NCBI GenBank assembly: GCA_963731615.1 | Contig: CAVSWD010000009.1 | Span: 124,001 to 188,000 of the forward strand | Length of the DNA: 64,000 bases | DNA from: Gaiellasilicea sp963731615 | Lineage (GTDB): Bacteria; Actinomycetota; Thermoleophilia; Gaiellales; Gaiellaceae | Direction of reading: 5' to 3' | Part shown: positions 1-9,585 of the stretch, piece by piece | Numbering within the stretch: position 1 is the stretch's first letter | Layout of the letters: every line of letters starts with the position of its first letter | Position numbers and translations under genes: made by a program | Notes under the pieces: generated by a model | What the model was told of the DNA's origin: nothing | What the model saw: only the letters and a program-made list of their open reading frames with translations | Database searches by the model: none

Positions 1-1457
1 TGCTCGGCCGACCAGAGCTCCGAGATCCGCTCGACGGGTAGCTCGCCCTCCTCGCGCCGGCCGGTGTGAATTGCGTGCTCGAAGCGGTTGAGCGCGATCT
101 GGCGGAAGACGGTCGCGATCGTGTCGTCGATGCGGCCGACGAGCAAATCCAGCCGTGCGCGCGGGTCGTCCTCGCGCTCCATCAGCCGCTCGAAGGTGAG
201 GGCCTCGCCGAAGACGGACGCGGTCTCGGCGAGGGTCAGCGGCGTGCTCGCATTCAGCAGGCCGAGATCCTGCGCGAGCGAGCCGTGCAGGCCGTGGCCG
301 AGCTCGTGCGCGAGCGTGAGGACGCTGCGCCGCTCGCCGGCGTAGTTCATCAGCACGTAGGGATGCACATCCGGGATCGACGTGGCGCAGAAGGCACCGA
401 GCATCTTCCCGGGCCGCACCGCCGCGTCGATCCAGTCGTGCTCGAAGAAGTTGCCGACGATCTCGCCGGCCTGCGGCGAGAAGCCGGCGAACGCGTCGAC
501 GACGAGGTCGCGCGCGTCGTCCCACGCGATCGTGCCGCCCACCTCCTGCAGCGGCGCGAAGCGGTCGTAATCGCGCAGCCTGGGCAGGCCGAGCAGCCGG
601 GCCTTGAGCGCGTAGAAGCGCTGCGGGATGTCGTACCGCGCGACGATCGCGTCGACGAGGCTCTGGGCCGCTTCGTCGGGAATCTCGTTGGCGAGGTTGC
701 GCGCGGCGATCCAGCTCGAGTAGCCGCGCAGGCGGTCCTCGATCGCGCGCTCGTTCAGGATCGTGTTCAGCACGTAGCCGCGGGTGCGCACGCCCGGCCG
801 CAGGGCCTCGGTGACCGCGTCGGCGACGTGGCCGCGCTCGTCCTGGTCGGTCAGGCGCGAGAGCCGCGCCAGCGCCTCGTCGAGCGAGTAGTCGCCGCCG
901 TCGAGGGAGACGCGCAGGTCGGAGAGGAGGTCGTTGAAGAAGCGCCCCCAGGCGCCCGCGCCGGTGAGGTTCTTCTCGGCCGAGATCCGCTCCTCCGGCT
1001 CGGAGAGCTGGTACGGCTTGTAGCGCCGCTCCGAGCGGAGGACGTTGGCGAAGTGGTCGAGGGCGGGGTCGGCGAGCAGCCGCTGCGCGACCTCGTCGTC
1101 GAGCTCGCTCCATTCCAGGTCGAAGAAGAGGAGCTCGGTCTCGATCTGGGTGTTCTGCTCGCGCACCCTCTGCACGAGGGCGCCGCGGGCCTGGTCGGAG
1201 CTGTCGGCCGCCAGCCGGAGGCGGGCGTACGTCTCGACGCGCGTCGACACCGACTTGATCCGCTCGAGCTCGGCGACGGCGTCGGAGAGAGCGGCTGCGG
1301 TCAGCTCACCGAGCTTGCCGCGGTAGCGCTCCCGGAAGGCCTGCGCCGCAACGAGCTCTGCCTCGAGCTCCGACTCGAGGCGCGGATCGTCCGGCCCGTC
1401 GAAGAGATCGTCGAGGTTCCATTCGACCCCCTCGGCTCCGGTGACAACGGTGCTCAC
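1..1457 (-). CDS. M3-family oligoendopeptidase (PepF-like), C-terminus cut by window edge
   Basis: Zinc metallopeptidase expected to cut short cytoplasmic peptides. The reverse strand reads open from a GTG at 1457 to the window edge, about 485 residues, while the M3 family usually has about 600. The zinc motif HELGHG falls at about residue 384, followed by the conserved stretch with TPLTLAE that supplies the third ligand. The N-terminus reads VSTVVTGAEGVEWNLDDLFD, typical of oligoendopeptidase F. The hexamer TAGGTT at 1466-1471 ends 8 bases before the GTG and there is no Shine-Dalgarno, so the transcript is probably leaderless. The next gene upstream on the same strand ends 11 bases away. Confidence 0.88.
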   Translation of the reverse strand, partial: MSTVVTGAEGVEWNLDDLFDGPDDPRLESELEAELVAAQAFRERYRGKLGELTAAALSDAVAELERIKSVSTRVETYARLRLAADSSDQARGALVQRVREQNTQIETELLFFDLEWSELDDEVAQRLLADPALDHFANVLRSERRYKPYQLSEPEERISAEKNLTGAGAWGRFFNDLLSDLRVSLDGGDYSLDEALARLSRLTDQDERGHVADAVTEALRPGVRTRGYVLNTILNERAIEDRLRGYSSWIAARNLANEIPDEAAQSLVDAIVARYDIPQRFYALKARLLGLPRLRDYDRFAPLQEVGGTIAWDDARDLVVDAFAGFSPQAGEIVGNFFEHDWIDAAVRPGKMLGAFCATSIPDVHPYVLMNYAGERRSVLTLAHELGHGLHGSLAQDLGLLNASTPLTLAETASVFGEALTFERLMEREDDPRARLDLLVGRIDDTIATVFRQIALNRFEHAIHTGRREEGELPVERISELWSAE

Positions 1458-1468
1458 GACCGGGAAAC

Positions 1469-2653
1469 CTACCGATCCTCGAGGCCGTGTGGCGCGCCGT
1501 ACTCCGTGAGCAGGTCGAGGAACGGGCGGGGCGGGAACGCCTCGGGCCCGAGCACGCCAACGCCGCTCCAGGCGCCGCCGGCGAGCAGCTCGAGCGCGAC
1601 GATCGGGTTGAACGCGGTCTGCAGTACGACCGCCTGATGGCCCCATTCGGCCATCGCGTGCTCGTTGTCGACGACCTGGTAGAGGTAGGTCGCCCGCGGG
1701 TTGCCGTCCTTGCCGGTGCCGGTGACGTACGTGCCCGCGCAGGTCCTGCCGCGCATCCGGTCGCCGAGCGTGGCCGGGTCGGGAAGCGCGGCCGCGACCA
1801 GGTCGCGGGGCGCCACGTCGACCCCCTTCACCCGCACAGGCTGGGTCGAGTCGAGACCGAGCTTGTGCAGTGTCTTCAGCACCTCGATGAACTCCTCGCC
1901 GAGGCCGTACTTGAAGTCGACACGGCGGCACTCGACCCAGCGCGGGATCAGCAGCACCTCTTCGTGCTCGACGTTGACGCACTCGACCGGCCCGATTCCC
2001 TCGGGGAAGACGAACACCTCCGGCTCCGAGAACGGCTCGGTGGTGTACCAGCCACGGCCGCGCTCCCAGATCACCGGCGGGTTGAGGCACTCCTCGATCG
2101 TCGTCCAGATCGAGAAGGTCGGCGCGAAGTCGTAGCCGTCGACGACGAGGTCGGCGCCGTCGCGGATCCCGATCAGGTCGATCTCGGCAAAGAGCTCGTC
2201 GGCTGCGAAGCGGGCGAAGACGTCGGAGAGACCCGGCTCGACGCCGACCCCGACCAGTGCCAGCAAGCCTGCCTCCTCCCACCGCTCCGCCTGGGCGAAC
2301 TGGGCTTCGCCGAGCTGCACGCCGGTCTTCGCGTCGGACAGCGTCATCGCCATGTCGAGATAGGTGCAGCCGGTGTCGAAGGCGGCCTGGAAGATCGCCG
2401 GGTTGAAGCGGGGGTCGACCGCGTTCAGGATCGCGTCGGCACGCTCCGAGCGCGCGAGCTCGGCTATCGACGCCGCGTCGGACGCGTCGACGACGGCTCC
2501 GGCGAAGCGCGGATCGCCGGTCCGGTCGGCTGCGGCCTGGGCGCGCGCCGCGTCGACGTCCGCCAGCACCATTCGCTCGAAGAAGTCGCGCCGCTGTGCC
2601 ACCGCCGCTGCCGCGGCGCCGACGCCGCCGGCTCCGATCACGAGGATCCGCAT
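1469..2653 (-). CDS. saccharopine dehydrogenase-family NAD(P)-binding oxidoreductase
   Basis: 394 residues. The N-terminal Rossmann fold starts MRILVIGAGGVG (GxGxxG nucleotide loop) and is followed by LNAVDPRFN and the family signature GVGVEPGLSDVFA near residue 140. The rest matches the C-terminal catalytic domain of the saccharopine reductase / carboxynorspermidine synthase group (COG1748). These enzymes join or split amino acids through an imine intermediate. The substrate cannot be read from sequence and no lysine-pathway gene is nearby. The ATG at 2653 is preceded by TAGGTT (2660-2665) with a six-base gap, fitting a leaderless start, and it diverges from the S9 peptidase. Confidence 0.85.
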   Translation of the reverse strand: MRILVIGAGGVGAAAAAVAQRRDFFERMVLADVDAARAQAAADRTGDPRFAGAVVDASDAASIAELARSERADAILNAVDPRFNPAIFQAAFDTGCTYLDMAMTLSDAKTGVQLGEAQFAQAERWEEAGLLALVGVGVEPGLSDVFARFAADELFAEIDLIGIRDGADLVVDGYDFAPTFSIWTTIEECLNPPVIWERGRGWYTTEPFSEPEVFVFPEGIGPVECVNVEHEEVLLIPRWVECRRVDFKYGLGEEFIEVLKTLHKLGLDSTQPVRVKGVDVAPRDLVAAALPDPATLGDRMRGRTCAGTYVTGTGKDGNPRATYLYQVVDNEHAMAEWGHQAVVLQTAFNPIVALELLAGGAWSGVGVLGPEAFPPRPFLDLLTEYGAPHGLEDR

Positions 2654-2659
2654 CGCGCG

Positions 2660-2678
2660 AACCTACCTGCGGTAAGTT
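2660..2678. promoter_or_regulatory. divergent leaderless -10 elements
   Basis: TAGGTT on the minus strand (2665-2660) lies six bases before the ATG at 2653. TAAGTT on the plus strand (2673-2678) lies six bases before the GTG at 2685. Neither gene has a Shine-Dalgarno. The two hexamers are seven bases apart, so the promoters face away from each other and probably compete for polymerase. Confidence 0.55.
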
Positions 2679-2684
2679 GCGCCC

Positions 2685-4633
2685 GTGGCGGGCATGAAGG
2701 CCGAGGACGTCTACGAGCTCACCGGGGTCTCCGACCCGCGGCTGCGCCCGGGCGGCACCGAGATCGCCTACGTCGTCTGGTCGATCGACCGTGAGGAGAA
2801 CGAGTACCGGCAGTCGATCTGGCTCGCGCGTGCCGACGGCGCGCAGCGGCCGCGGCGCTTCACGACCGGCTCGAACGACGCGCAGCCGCGCTGGTCGCCC
2901 GACGGCGACCGGCTCGCGTTCGTCTCGAAGCGCGGCAGCGACGACGACGCGCATCGCCAGCTCTACGTGCTGCCGTTCGCAGGTGGCGAGCCGGAGTGCC
3001 TGACCGACCTGAAGGAGGACGTCGGCGAGCCGGTCTGGTCGCCGGACGGCTCCCAGCTCGCCTTCTCCGCCCGCGTGCCGGACGAGGAGTACGACGAGGA
3101 GGACGAGAAGAAGCGCGCGCCACGCCGCTTCAAGCGGCTCCAGTTCAAGCTCGACAGCGTCGGTTGGATCGGCGACCGCCGCCGGCACCTCTATGTCGTC
3201 CCGGCCGACGGCTCCGTGGAGGCGAGGCAGCTCACGCACGGCGACTTCGAGGACGCGCACCCGGCCTGGACACCGGACGGAAAGAGCATCGCGTTCTCCT
3301 CCGCACGGAGCGAGGACTGGGACATCGAGCTTCTCGGCGACATCTACGTCGTTCCCGATCGACGGCGGCGAGCCGAAGCGGCTCACCCCGGGCGACGGCT
3401 TCTACTTCGCGCCGTCGTACTCACCGGACGGCGCGTTGCTGGCGGTGAAGTGGTCTCCCGGCGGCTTCGACTACCCGCGCCACACCCAGATCGCCGTCGT
3501 CGATGCGAAGACCGGGGAGAACCGGCGCATCCTCACGGCCTCGCTCGACCGCACCTGCGACCCCTACCCGGAGCTGCGCGAGCCGATCTGGGACGGCGAC
3601 GACATCGTCTTCTCGATCGAGGACGCAGGGAACGTCCACGTCTACAAGGTGTCGCCCGCCGGCGGCGAGCCGGAGCTTCTGACCGGAGGCGAGATCGTGC
3701 TTTCCGCTTACGACGTCCGCGACGGCCAGGTCGTCCGGGCCGGCACGACGGCGCCCAATCTCAGCGAGCTCTACGTCGGCGACGAGCAGGTGACCGAGGT
3801 CGGCAAGGAGTTCGCGGCCGGCCGCAGCCTCGTCCAGCCCGAGGGGTTCACCGCGATCTCGAAGGACGGAACCGAGGTGCAGGCCTGGATCGCCCGGCCG
3901 GCCGGGTTCGAGGAGGGCAAGCGCTACCCGGTGCTCCTGAACATCCACGGCGGGCCCTTTCTCGCAGTACGGCAACGGTTTCTTCGACGAGACGCAGGTG
4001 TACGCCGGCGGCGGCTACGTCGTTCTCTACTCGAACCCGCGCGGCTCGTCGGGCTACGCCGAGGACTGGGGCCGCGCGATCATGGGCCCCGGCGACGATC
4101 TCGGCCCGGGCTGGGGTACCGTCGACTACGAGGACCTGATCGGCGTCGTCGACACCGCGCTCGAGCGCTACGACTTCATCGACGGCGAGCGGATGGGCGT
4201 GATCGGCGGCTCCTACGGGGGCTTCATGACCTCGTGGATCGTCAGCCACACGAACCGGTTCAAGGCGGCGTGCTCGGAACGCGCGGTCAACAACTTCGTC
4301 TCGATGTACGGCTCGAGCGACATCGGCTGGATGTTCAAGGGCTACCACGGCGCGTTCGTGCACGACGAGGTCGAGACCTATCTGCAGATGTCACCGTGGA
4401 CGTACGCGAAGGAGATCGAGACGCCGCTCCTGATCCTTCACTCGGAGCAAGACCTACGCTGCAACATCGAGCAGGCCGAGCAGCTCTTCACGACGCTGCG
4501 GCTGCTGAAGAAGGACGTCGAGCTCGTCCGCTTCCCGGGCGAGAGCCACGAGCTGACGCGTTCGGGCAATCCGGCGCACCGGGTGCAGCGCTTCGAGCTC
4601 TTGCTCGAGTGGTTCGACCGTCACCTGAAGTAG
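2685..4633 (+). CDS. S9 family prolyl oligopeptidase / acylaminoacyl-peptidase, two apparent frameshifts
   Basis: A serine peptidase with an N-terminal WD40-like propeller (repeats such as WSPDGDRLAFV and WTPDGKSIAFS) and a C-terminal alpha/beta hydrolase domain. Nucleophile GGSYGG, aspartate in LILHSEQD and histidine in FPGESHE form the triad. The frame breaks twice. Near 3351-3356 the text should read on as VVPIDGGEP, and at 3958-3960 a TTT run should be TT to give GGPFSQYGNG. Both are one-base insertions, and removing them gives 649 codons, a normal length. Conservation is intact on either side, so these look like sequencing errors rather than decay. GTG at 2685 is chosen because of the leaderless -10; an ATG follows at 2694. 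Confidence 0.85.
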
Positions 4634-4951
4634 TGCGGTAAACCGCACCCTGGAACACCTGCGCGCCGAATTCCCTCGACGCGAGTGCGTGGGCGAAGCT
4701 GCAGCCATGCTCACTGGCGACCCCCGAGGCCCCTCCTACGCCACCACCGGCTCTCCCTCCCCGCCGGCTGTGACGGGCACCCACCGCCTCCCTTCCCCCT
4801 CGTCGCCCACTCTCCCCGCCTGAAACGGCCGTGTCCCAGGGACTGTCCCTGGGATACGGCCGTATCGGCCTTGCCACTGGATGCGGGTCGGCCGGCACGC
4901 GCCGCGGGCGGCCTCCCCGGGCCGCCCGCGTGGCACCGCGTCGACCTCCGC
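4634..4951. other. intergenic stretch between convergent genes
   Basis: About 318 bases with no convincing gene on either strand. The only structure seen is the strong hairpin at 4826-4862. The first part is locally C-rich on the plus strand. Confidence 0.6.
4826..4862. terminator. 17-bp hairpin between convergent genes (terminator or REP-like element)
   Basis: Arms 4826-4842 and 4846-4862 pair over 17 positions around a three-base loop, with one G-U wobble when read as plus-strand RNA. It sits between the end of the S9 peptidase and the end of the anchored PDAVDRY protein, where a bidirectional terminator is expected. No T-tract follows on either strand, so a repeated palindromic element is the alternative. 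Confidence 0.5.
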
Positions 4952-5344
4952 CTAGCGGAGGACGAGGCGGCGCCGCTCGCGCATCGCGGAGGCGCCGGCG
5001 ACGGCGAGCAGGACGATCAGGGCGCCGAGCCCGCCGAACGCAGCTGCGGTCGCCCAGCTGAAACCGTCCGTCCCGGTCTGCTCGAGCGGGACGCTCGCGC
5101 CGGGGCGCACGGCGAGCGAGTCCGGATGACCGGACGCGCCGGTCGAGTCGAACACGGTCTCCGCGCCGTTCGGATGGTTCCGCAGGTACCGGTCGACCGC
5201 GTCCGGCTGCTCGGTCTGCCCGACCGCGTTGGCGATGTAGCGGTCGACCGCATCCGGCTGGTAGCCGTCCGGGGCGGCCGTGGCGACGGGCACGCCGATC
5301 GCCAGCGTTGCGAGAGCCAGTGCGAGTGTGGTCCGAATCTTCAT
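4952..5344 (-). CDS. secreted, membrane-anchored PDAVDRY-repeat protein, unknown function
   Basis: 130 residues from the ATG at 5344, which has a good Shine-Dalgarno (GGAGGCGG) at the right distance; the frame is open further upstream but without a site. Order of parts: a signal peptide (MKIRTTLALALATLAIG, cleavage after ATAA), the motif QPDAVDRY given twice about 20 residues apart, a short linker, one membrane segment (FGGLGALIVLLAVAG) and a basic tail MRERRRLVLR. Topology is therefore outside repeats with a C-terminal anchor. I recognise no family. It is followed on the same strand by convergent sequence, so it is probably monocistronic. Confidence 0.7.
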   Translation of the reverse strand: MKIRTTLALALATLAIGVPVATAAPDGYQPDAVDRYIANAVGQTEQPDAVDRYLRNHPNGAETVFDSTGASGHPDSLAVRPGASVPLEQTGTDGFSWATAAAFGGLGALIVLLAVAGASAMRERRRLVLR

Positions 5345-5434
5345 GCTTTCCGCCTCCTCTCCGGATCCTTCGATCCGGCTCGTCGAGTGATGCTTCGACG
5401 CTAGGCGGCGGCGCTCGCGCAAAAAACGGTGGAA

Positions 5435-8203
5435 CTACGTGACTTTGCCCGCCGAGCCCGCAAGCTTGCGTGCGAGCTCGACCCGCGAGCGCACGCCGAG
5501 CTTGCCGTAGACCCGCGAGAGATGCCCTTCGACGGTGCGCGTGCTGAGGAAGAGGGCGGCTGCGACCTCACGGTTCGTGTGGCCGGCGACGACGAGCTCG
5601 ACGACGCGCCGCTCGACCGGCGTCAGCTCGCCCGACGACGGTGCCCGGCCGCCGATTCGAGCCAGCTCGTCGGACGCTCGCTGCTCCCAGACTGCGGCCC
5701 CCAGCGACCGAAACAGCGCGTGGGCGGACTCGAGCGTCGCGCGGGCCTGCCGGCGGTCGTTCGTCCTTCGGTAGGCGACACCGAGCGCGAGCAGGGTGCG
5801 GGCGCGATCGAACGGCATCGGTGCACGCTCGTGGTGCCCGACCGCTCGCTCGAATGCTGCGATCGCGCCGCTGAGGTCACCTCTGCTCGCCGCGAGGAAG
5901 CCCCGACAGCGCGACGCCGCGGCCTGTCCAGAGGCACGCTCGAGCCGCTCGGCGTTGGTCTCGAACCACGCGAGGTGCGTCTCAGCGTCCTCGAGTCGCT
6001 CACAGGCGACGAGCGCCTCGACCAGATCCGGCAGATACCTCGTCACGCCCGGCTCGCGCAGCTCCTGCTCCCGGGCGAAGGCGGCGAGCGGCGCCAGAAG
6101 CTCGACGGCCTCGGCGTTCCGCCCGAGGGAGAGCTCGAGCAGCCCGAGCGCCGTCGTCGCGAAGTGCTCGGCGGGCCTGCCACTCGTGCTGCCGGCGAGC
6201 GCGAGTGCCTGCGCTGCCGCCGAGCGGGCGCCGCCCTCGTCGCCGCGGTAGGCGTCCGCGAGCGCCCGCAGCGCGAGTGCGTAGGCAACCAGCGTCTGCT
6301 GGCCGACCTGCTCGGCGCGGAGCGCTGCTTCGTCGGCGTGCGCGGCGGCCTTGCCGAAACACCCGCGCAGGCACTCCGTCTGCGCGAGCAGCACGTGGAT
6401 GTAGGGCACCGAGCTCTCGTCGCCGATCTCCTCGGCGACCGCGAGCATCCGCTCGAATGACTCACCAGCTTCATCGAGCTGCTCCCACCACATCCGCACG
6501 ACCGCGACCTGGAACTCGGCGCCGCCCATCGCCCGGGTTCCACGACCTTCGGAGCCGACCGCGTCGGCCGCGGCCAGCGTCGTCGGCGCTGCCTCTGAGC
6601 CGAGCGCCGCCTCGGCCAGCAGGAGCGAGCCCAGCGCGGCTGCGGCCAGCCCGGCGTCGTCGAGCCCGCGGGCGATCTCGAGCGCGGCTCGCGCATGCTC
6701 CACCGCTTCCGCGAGCCGTTCGCGGAGGCGGAAGAGGATCCCGGAGAGGATCTCCAGGGCGCGGCCCCGCAGGAGCGGCTCGTCCGCGCCCTCGACGGCT
6801 GCCGCCTCGAGCAGCTCCCCGGCCGCTCGGATGTCATCGTCGTAGGAACGGACGCGGGCGAGGACGATGAGCGCACGCGCACGTTCGACTCCGGCCGGCA
6901 GCTCGCGGATCGCCTCGTCGAGCAACGAGCGCGCGCGGCGGGCGTCGCCGGCCTCGAAGTGGTGGTTCGCGGCCTCGACGGCTCGGCGACGCGCCGCTGC
7001 AACCGCGTCTGGCGGAGTCAGCAGCCGAGCTTGCTCGAGCAACTCGGCTGCTTCGCCCGGGGCGCCGCGGGTACGTGCCAGCCCTGCCGCCGCATCGAGC
7101 GCATCGGCGACGCCGGCGTCGGGGCCGGCGGCGGCGAGGGCGAGGTGCCGCGCCCGCTCCTCCGGGCGGACGTGGACTGCGAGCGCTGCGTGTATGTCCC
7201 GGCGGTCGGCCGGCCCGGCCGCGCCGTACGCGGCGGCGGCGAGCAAGGGATGCGTGAAGCGGACGCGGCCCCCGACGACCGTGACGAGCTCTGCTTCGAC
7301 GGCGGGTCCGAGCGCAGACGCACCGTCGCCGCCGGTCACCGAGTCGATCAACGCGACGGTGGGATCGGCCAGCGCAGCGGCGGCCAGCATTGCTGTTCGC
7401 GTCTGCTCGGGCACCGCGGTCACCCTGGCCGCGACGAGCTCGTGCAACGAGGGCGGCAGCGGCTCGACGGCGAGGTGCACGTCGCGACGGTCGCCTTCGG
7501 CGCGGGCTAGCTCCAGCGCGAAGAACGGATTGCCTCGCGCGGTCTCGTGCACGGTTCGAAGCGCCGGACGTGACAGCACGAGCCCGACCCGCTCCTGCAG
7601 CAGTCGGTGCAGCGAGGGGAGGCTCATGCCCCCAACCGCGAGCCGGCCGAACCCGGGCAGCGCTCGCTCGGGCGCGAACTGCAGCGTTGCCCGCGACTCC
7701 TCACGCAGTGCGAGGAGAAATGCGACCCGTCCGTCCGCCAGCCGCCGCGCGGCCGAGAGCAGCACCCGCGACGACGCCCCGTCGAGCCACTGGACGTCGT
7801 CGACGGCGACAAGTACCGGCTGCGCGGCCGCAAGCGACCGCAGGACGCCGAGAAAGCCAAGGGTGACGCCACGCTGATCGACGCCGCCCGGCCCGGGAGT
7901 CTCGAGCATGAGCGCGGCCCGAAGCGCATGTGCCTGCGGCGCGGGCAGCTCGTCGAAGGCTTCGTGAACGCCGTCGAGCAGGTCTCCGACGCCGGAGTAG
8001 GCGAGCTTCGCTTCGGTCTCGAACGGTCTGGCAACGAGCACTCGGAACCGCTCCTGCGCCGCGTCGACCGCGTGCTCCCAGAGCGTCGTCTTCCCTGCTC
8101 CCGCCTCCCCCTCCAGCAGGAGCGTGCGCGGCCAGTCGTCCCGGCCCAGGAACAGCGCCAGCGCAGCGAGCTCGTCCTCCCTGCCGACGATCGCGGCAGA
8201 CAT
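5435..8203 (-). CDS. large ATP-binding LuxR-family transcriptional regulator (LAL type)
   Basis: 922 residues. The N-terminal AAA-type ATPase has Walker A GEAGAGKTT near residue 35 and Walker B VLVAVDDVQWLD near 150. A long helical TPR-like middle section follows. The C-terminal LuxR helix-turn-helix (LTPVERRVVELVVAG, then STRTVEGHLSRVYGKLGV) binds DNA. This is the MalT/LAL plan, in which ligand binding to the repeat region and ATP hydrolysis gate activation. The inducer is unknown. TAGGAT at 8210-8215 lies six bases before the ATG, so the transcript is probably leaderless. Confidence 0.9.
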   Translation of the reverse strand: MSAAIVGREDELAALALFLGRDDWPRTLLLEGEAGAGKTTLWEHAVDAAQERFRVLVARPFETEAKLAYSGVGDLLDGVHEAFDELPAPQAHALRAALMLETPGPGGVDQRGVTLGFLGVLRSLAAAQPVLVAVDDVQWLDGASSRVLLSAARRLADGRVAFLLALREESRATLQFAPERALPGFGRLAVGGMSLPSLHRLLQERVGLVLSRPALRTVHETARGNPFFALELARAEGDRRDVHLAVEPLPPSLHELVAARVTAVPEQTRTAMLAAAALADPTVALIDSVTGGDGASALGPAVEAELVTVVGGRVRFTHPLLAAAAYGAAGPADRRDIHAALAVHVRPEERARHLALAAAGPDAGVADALDAAAGLARTRGAPGEAAELLEQARLLTPPDAVAAARRRAVEAANHHFEAGDARRARSLLDEAIRELPAGVERARALIVLARVRSYDDDIRAAGELLEAAAVEGADEPLLRGRALEILSGILFRLRERLAEAVEHARAALEIARGLDDAGLAAAALGSLLLAEAALGSEAAPTTLAAADAVGSEGRGTRAMGGAEFQVAVVRMWWEQLDEAGESFERMLAVAEEIGDESSVPYIHVLLAQTECLRGCFGKAAAHADEAALRAEQVGQQTLVAYALALRALADAYRGDEGGARSAAAQALALAGSTSGRPAEHFATTALGLLELSLGRNAEAVELLAPLAAFAREQELREPGVTRYLPDLVEALVACERLEDAETHLAWFETNAERLERASGQAAASRCRGFLAASRGDLSGAIAAFERAVGHHERAPMPFDRARTLLALGVAYRRTNDRRQARATLESAHALFRSLGAAVWEQRASDELARIGGRAPSSGELTPVERRVVELVVAGHTNREVAAALFLSTRTVEGHLSRVYGKLGVRSRVELARKLAGSAGKVT

Positions 8204-8209
8204 GAGGTG

Positions 8210-8215
8210 ATCCTA
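8210..8215 (-). promoter_or_regulatory. leaderless -10 (TAGGAT) of the LuxR regulator
   Basis: TAGGAT read on the minus strand ends six bases before the ATG at 8203. No ribosome binding site fits in that space. Confidence 0.5.
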
Positions 8216-8265
8216 GGCGGCGGCGGGCCGGACGCGATACCGCCCGGCCCGCTGCGATCGCTCGT

Positions 8266-9504
8266 TCAGAAGCCGCGACCCGGCCGGAAGTAGTGCGCTT
8301 CCCGCCACTCGGCGACCTGCTGCCCGATCGTGGCACCGGCGACATCTGCGCGCCGGAAGTGGATCCCCGACCAGACGCGAGCGCTGACGACCTCGTCCCT
8401 CGCGGCCGAGAAGCTCGTGAAGCTGCGCGTGAAGCCGCCGACGTTGGTGTCGGTCCAGCTCATCGAGTCCGTCCCGAAGAACTGCTGCAGCGTCCTTGCC
8501 GCCGCCCCGGCGAGGCAGGACGCCCCTGACGCGTGGTCTGAGTACGGCGGATTCGCGATTAGCGGCAGCCAGGTCGGGTCCGCAGTCGTCGCGGGGTTGC
8601 CGTCCAGGTCGGCCTCCCGGATCGCCGTGATCGGCCGCCAGAAGCTCCAGTACGCTTTCTCGTCCCAGACGGTGATGACCGAGTCGGCCTGGGTGAGAGT
8701 GAACATCGCGAAGAGCCGAGCGTTCTGCTCGATGCTGAGGCCCGCTTGCGCCGACAGGTTGCGGAGAATGCGGTTCCAGGTCCGGATCGGGCTCTCTGCC
8801 CAATAGTTGGACGCATTCGTCTGGAACATCGTGCGGGTGGCGCTGTTGAGAGCACCGACCATCTTGACCTCGTTGAACTCAGCCGCGTAGGCGGCACTCG
8901 TCAGCGGAAACGGCCCTGCCGACCGGAACTGCGCCGAGCTCTTGACCAGGAACGGCCTCACGTACCGCACCCAGCCGTTCGGGTCGTTGACGAACGAAGG
9001 CAGGGTGGGGCGCCACTGGCCCGGCGCCGTGCCGACCGGGAAGCCCGGCGGGCCGAAACGGCCGTCGTTCATCCGGTTGGCGATCATCGCCGCAGCCGCT
9101 TCCTCGCCGTAGGCGATCCCCGCCGACTTCCCCGCCGATGGAAGTGCCGCGATGCTGGCGAGGTAGAGCTGCTCGATCGCTGGCTGCTGTGCCGGGACGA
9201 TGCTGACGAGCACCCGGTAAGCAGCGGTCGCCGCGGCAGCCTCCTTCGAGGCCCTCGGCTGGACGCGATTCGTGAAGTAGATGTACGACTGGTACTTGCG
9301 GTCGATCGCATTGACCGCGTCGTACACAGCGCCCTGCACCATCGCCATGTGCAGGACGCCGACGTTCGGCGGCTGGCCGGCGACGTTGAACAACGCGTTC
9401 GACGCATTCGTGTTCCACTCCGTCACCGTGTCGGCTCTGGCTGTAGCGGGGCTGGCCAACACGAGCGCGAAGACGGCAAGCACCAGCAGGCGGCGCTTAC
9501 TCAT
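8266..9504 (-). CDS. secreted vanadium-dependent haloperoxidase / PAP2-superfamily protein
   Basis: 412 residues with a signal peptide (MSKRRLLVLAVFALVLA, cleavage near ARA-DT). The three acid-phosphatase/haloperoxidase motifs appear in order: K-x6-RP as KAYWSFWRP, the PSGH equivalent as YSDHASGASC, and R-x5-H-x4-D as RVWSGIHFRRAD. In the family these hold vanadate or phosphate. Whether this protein halogenates or only hydrolyses phosphate cannot be told from sequence. The ATG has a Shine-Dalgarno (GGAAGGAG), unlike many neighbours. Confidence 0.85.
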   Translation of the reverse strand: MSKRRLLVLAVFALVLASPATARADTVTEWNTNASNALFNVAGQPPNVGVLHMAMVQGAVYDAVNAIDRKYQSYIYFTNRVQPRASKEAAAATAAYRVLVSIVPAQQPAIEQLYLASIAALPSAGKSAGIAYGEEAAAAMIANRMNDGRFGPPGFPVGTAPGQWRPTLPSFVNDPNGWVRYVRPFLVKSSAQFRSAGPFPLTSAAYAAEFNEVKMVGALNSATRTMFQTNASNYWAESPIRTWNRILRNLSAQAGLSIEQNARLFAMFTLTQADSVITVWDEKAYWSFWRPITAIREADLDGNPATTADPTWLPLIANPPYSDHASGASCLAGAAARTLQQFFGTDSMSWTDTNVGGFTRSFTSFSAARDEVVSARVWSGIHFRRADVAGATIGQQVAEWREAHYFRPGRGF

Positions 9505-9585
9505 GATCGACTCCTTCCGTCAGATGTACGCCGCAGTGCGTTCGGCGCATGTTCTCTCTGTCACGAGCCGATTGCAAGTCGCGTC

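Noticed and set aside
66..1637. A 523-codon open frame on the plus strand at the left edge
   Set aside because: It is antisense to the M3 peptidase, whose HELGHG motif reads on the minus strand.
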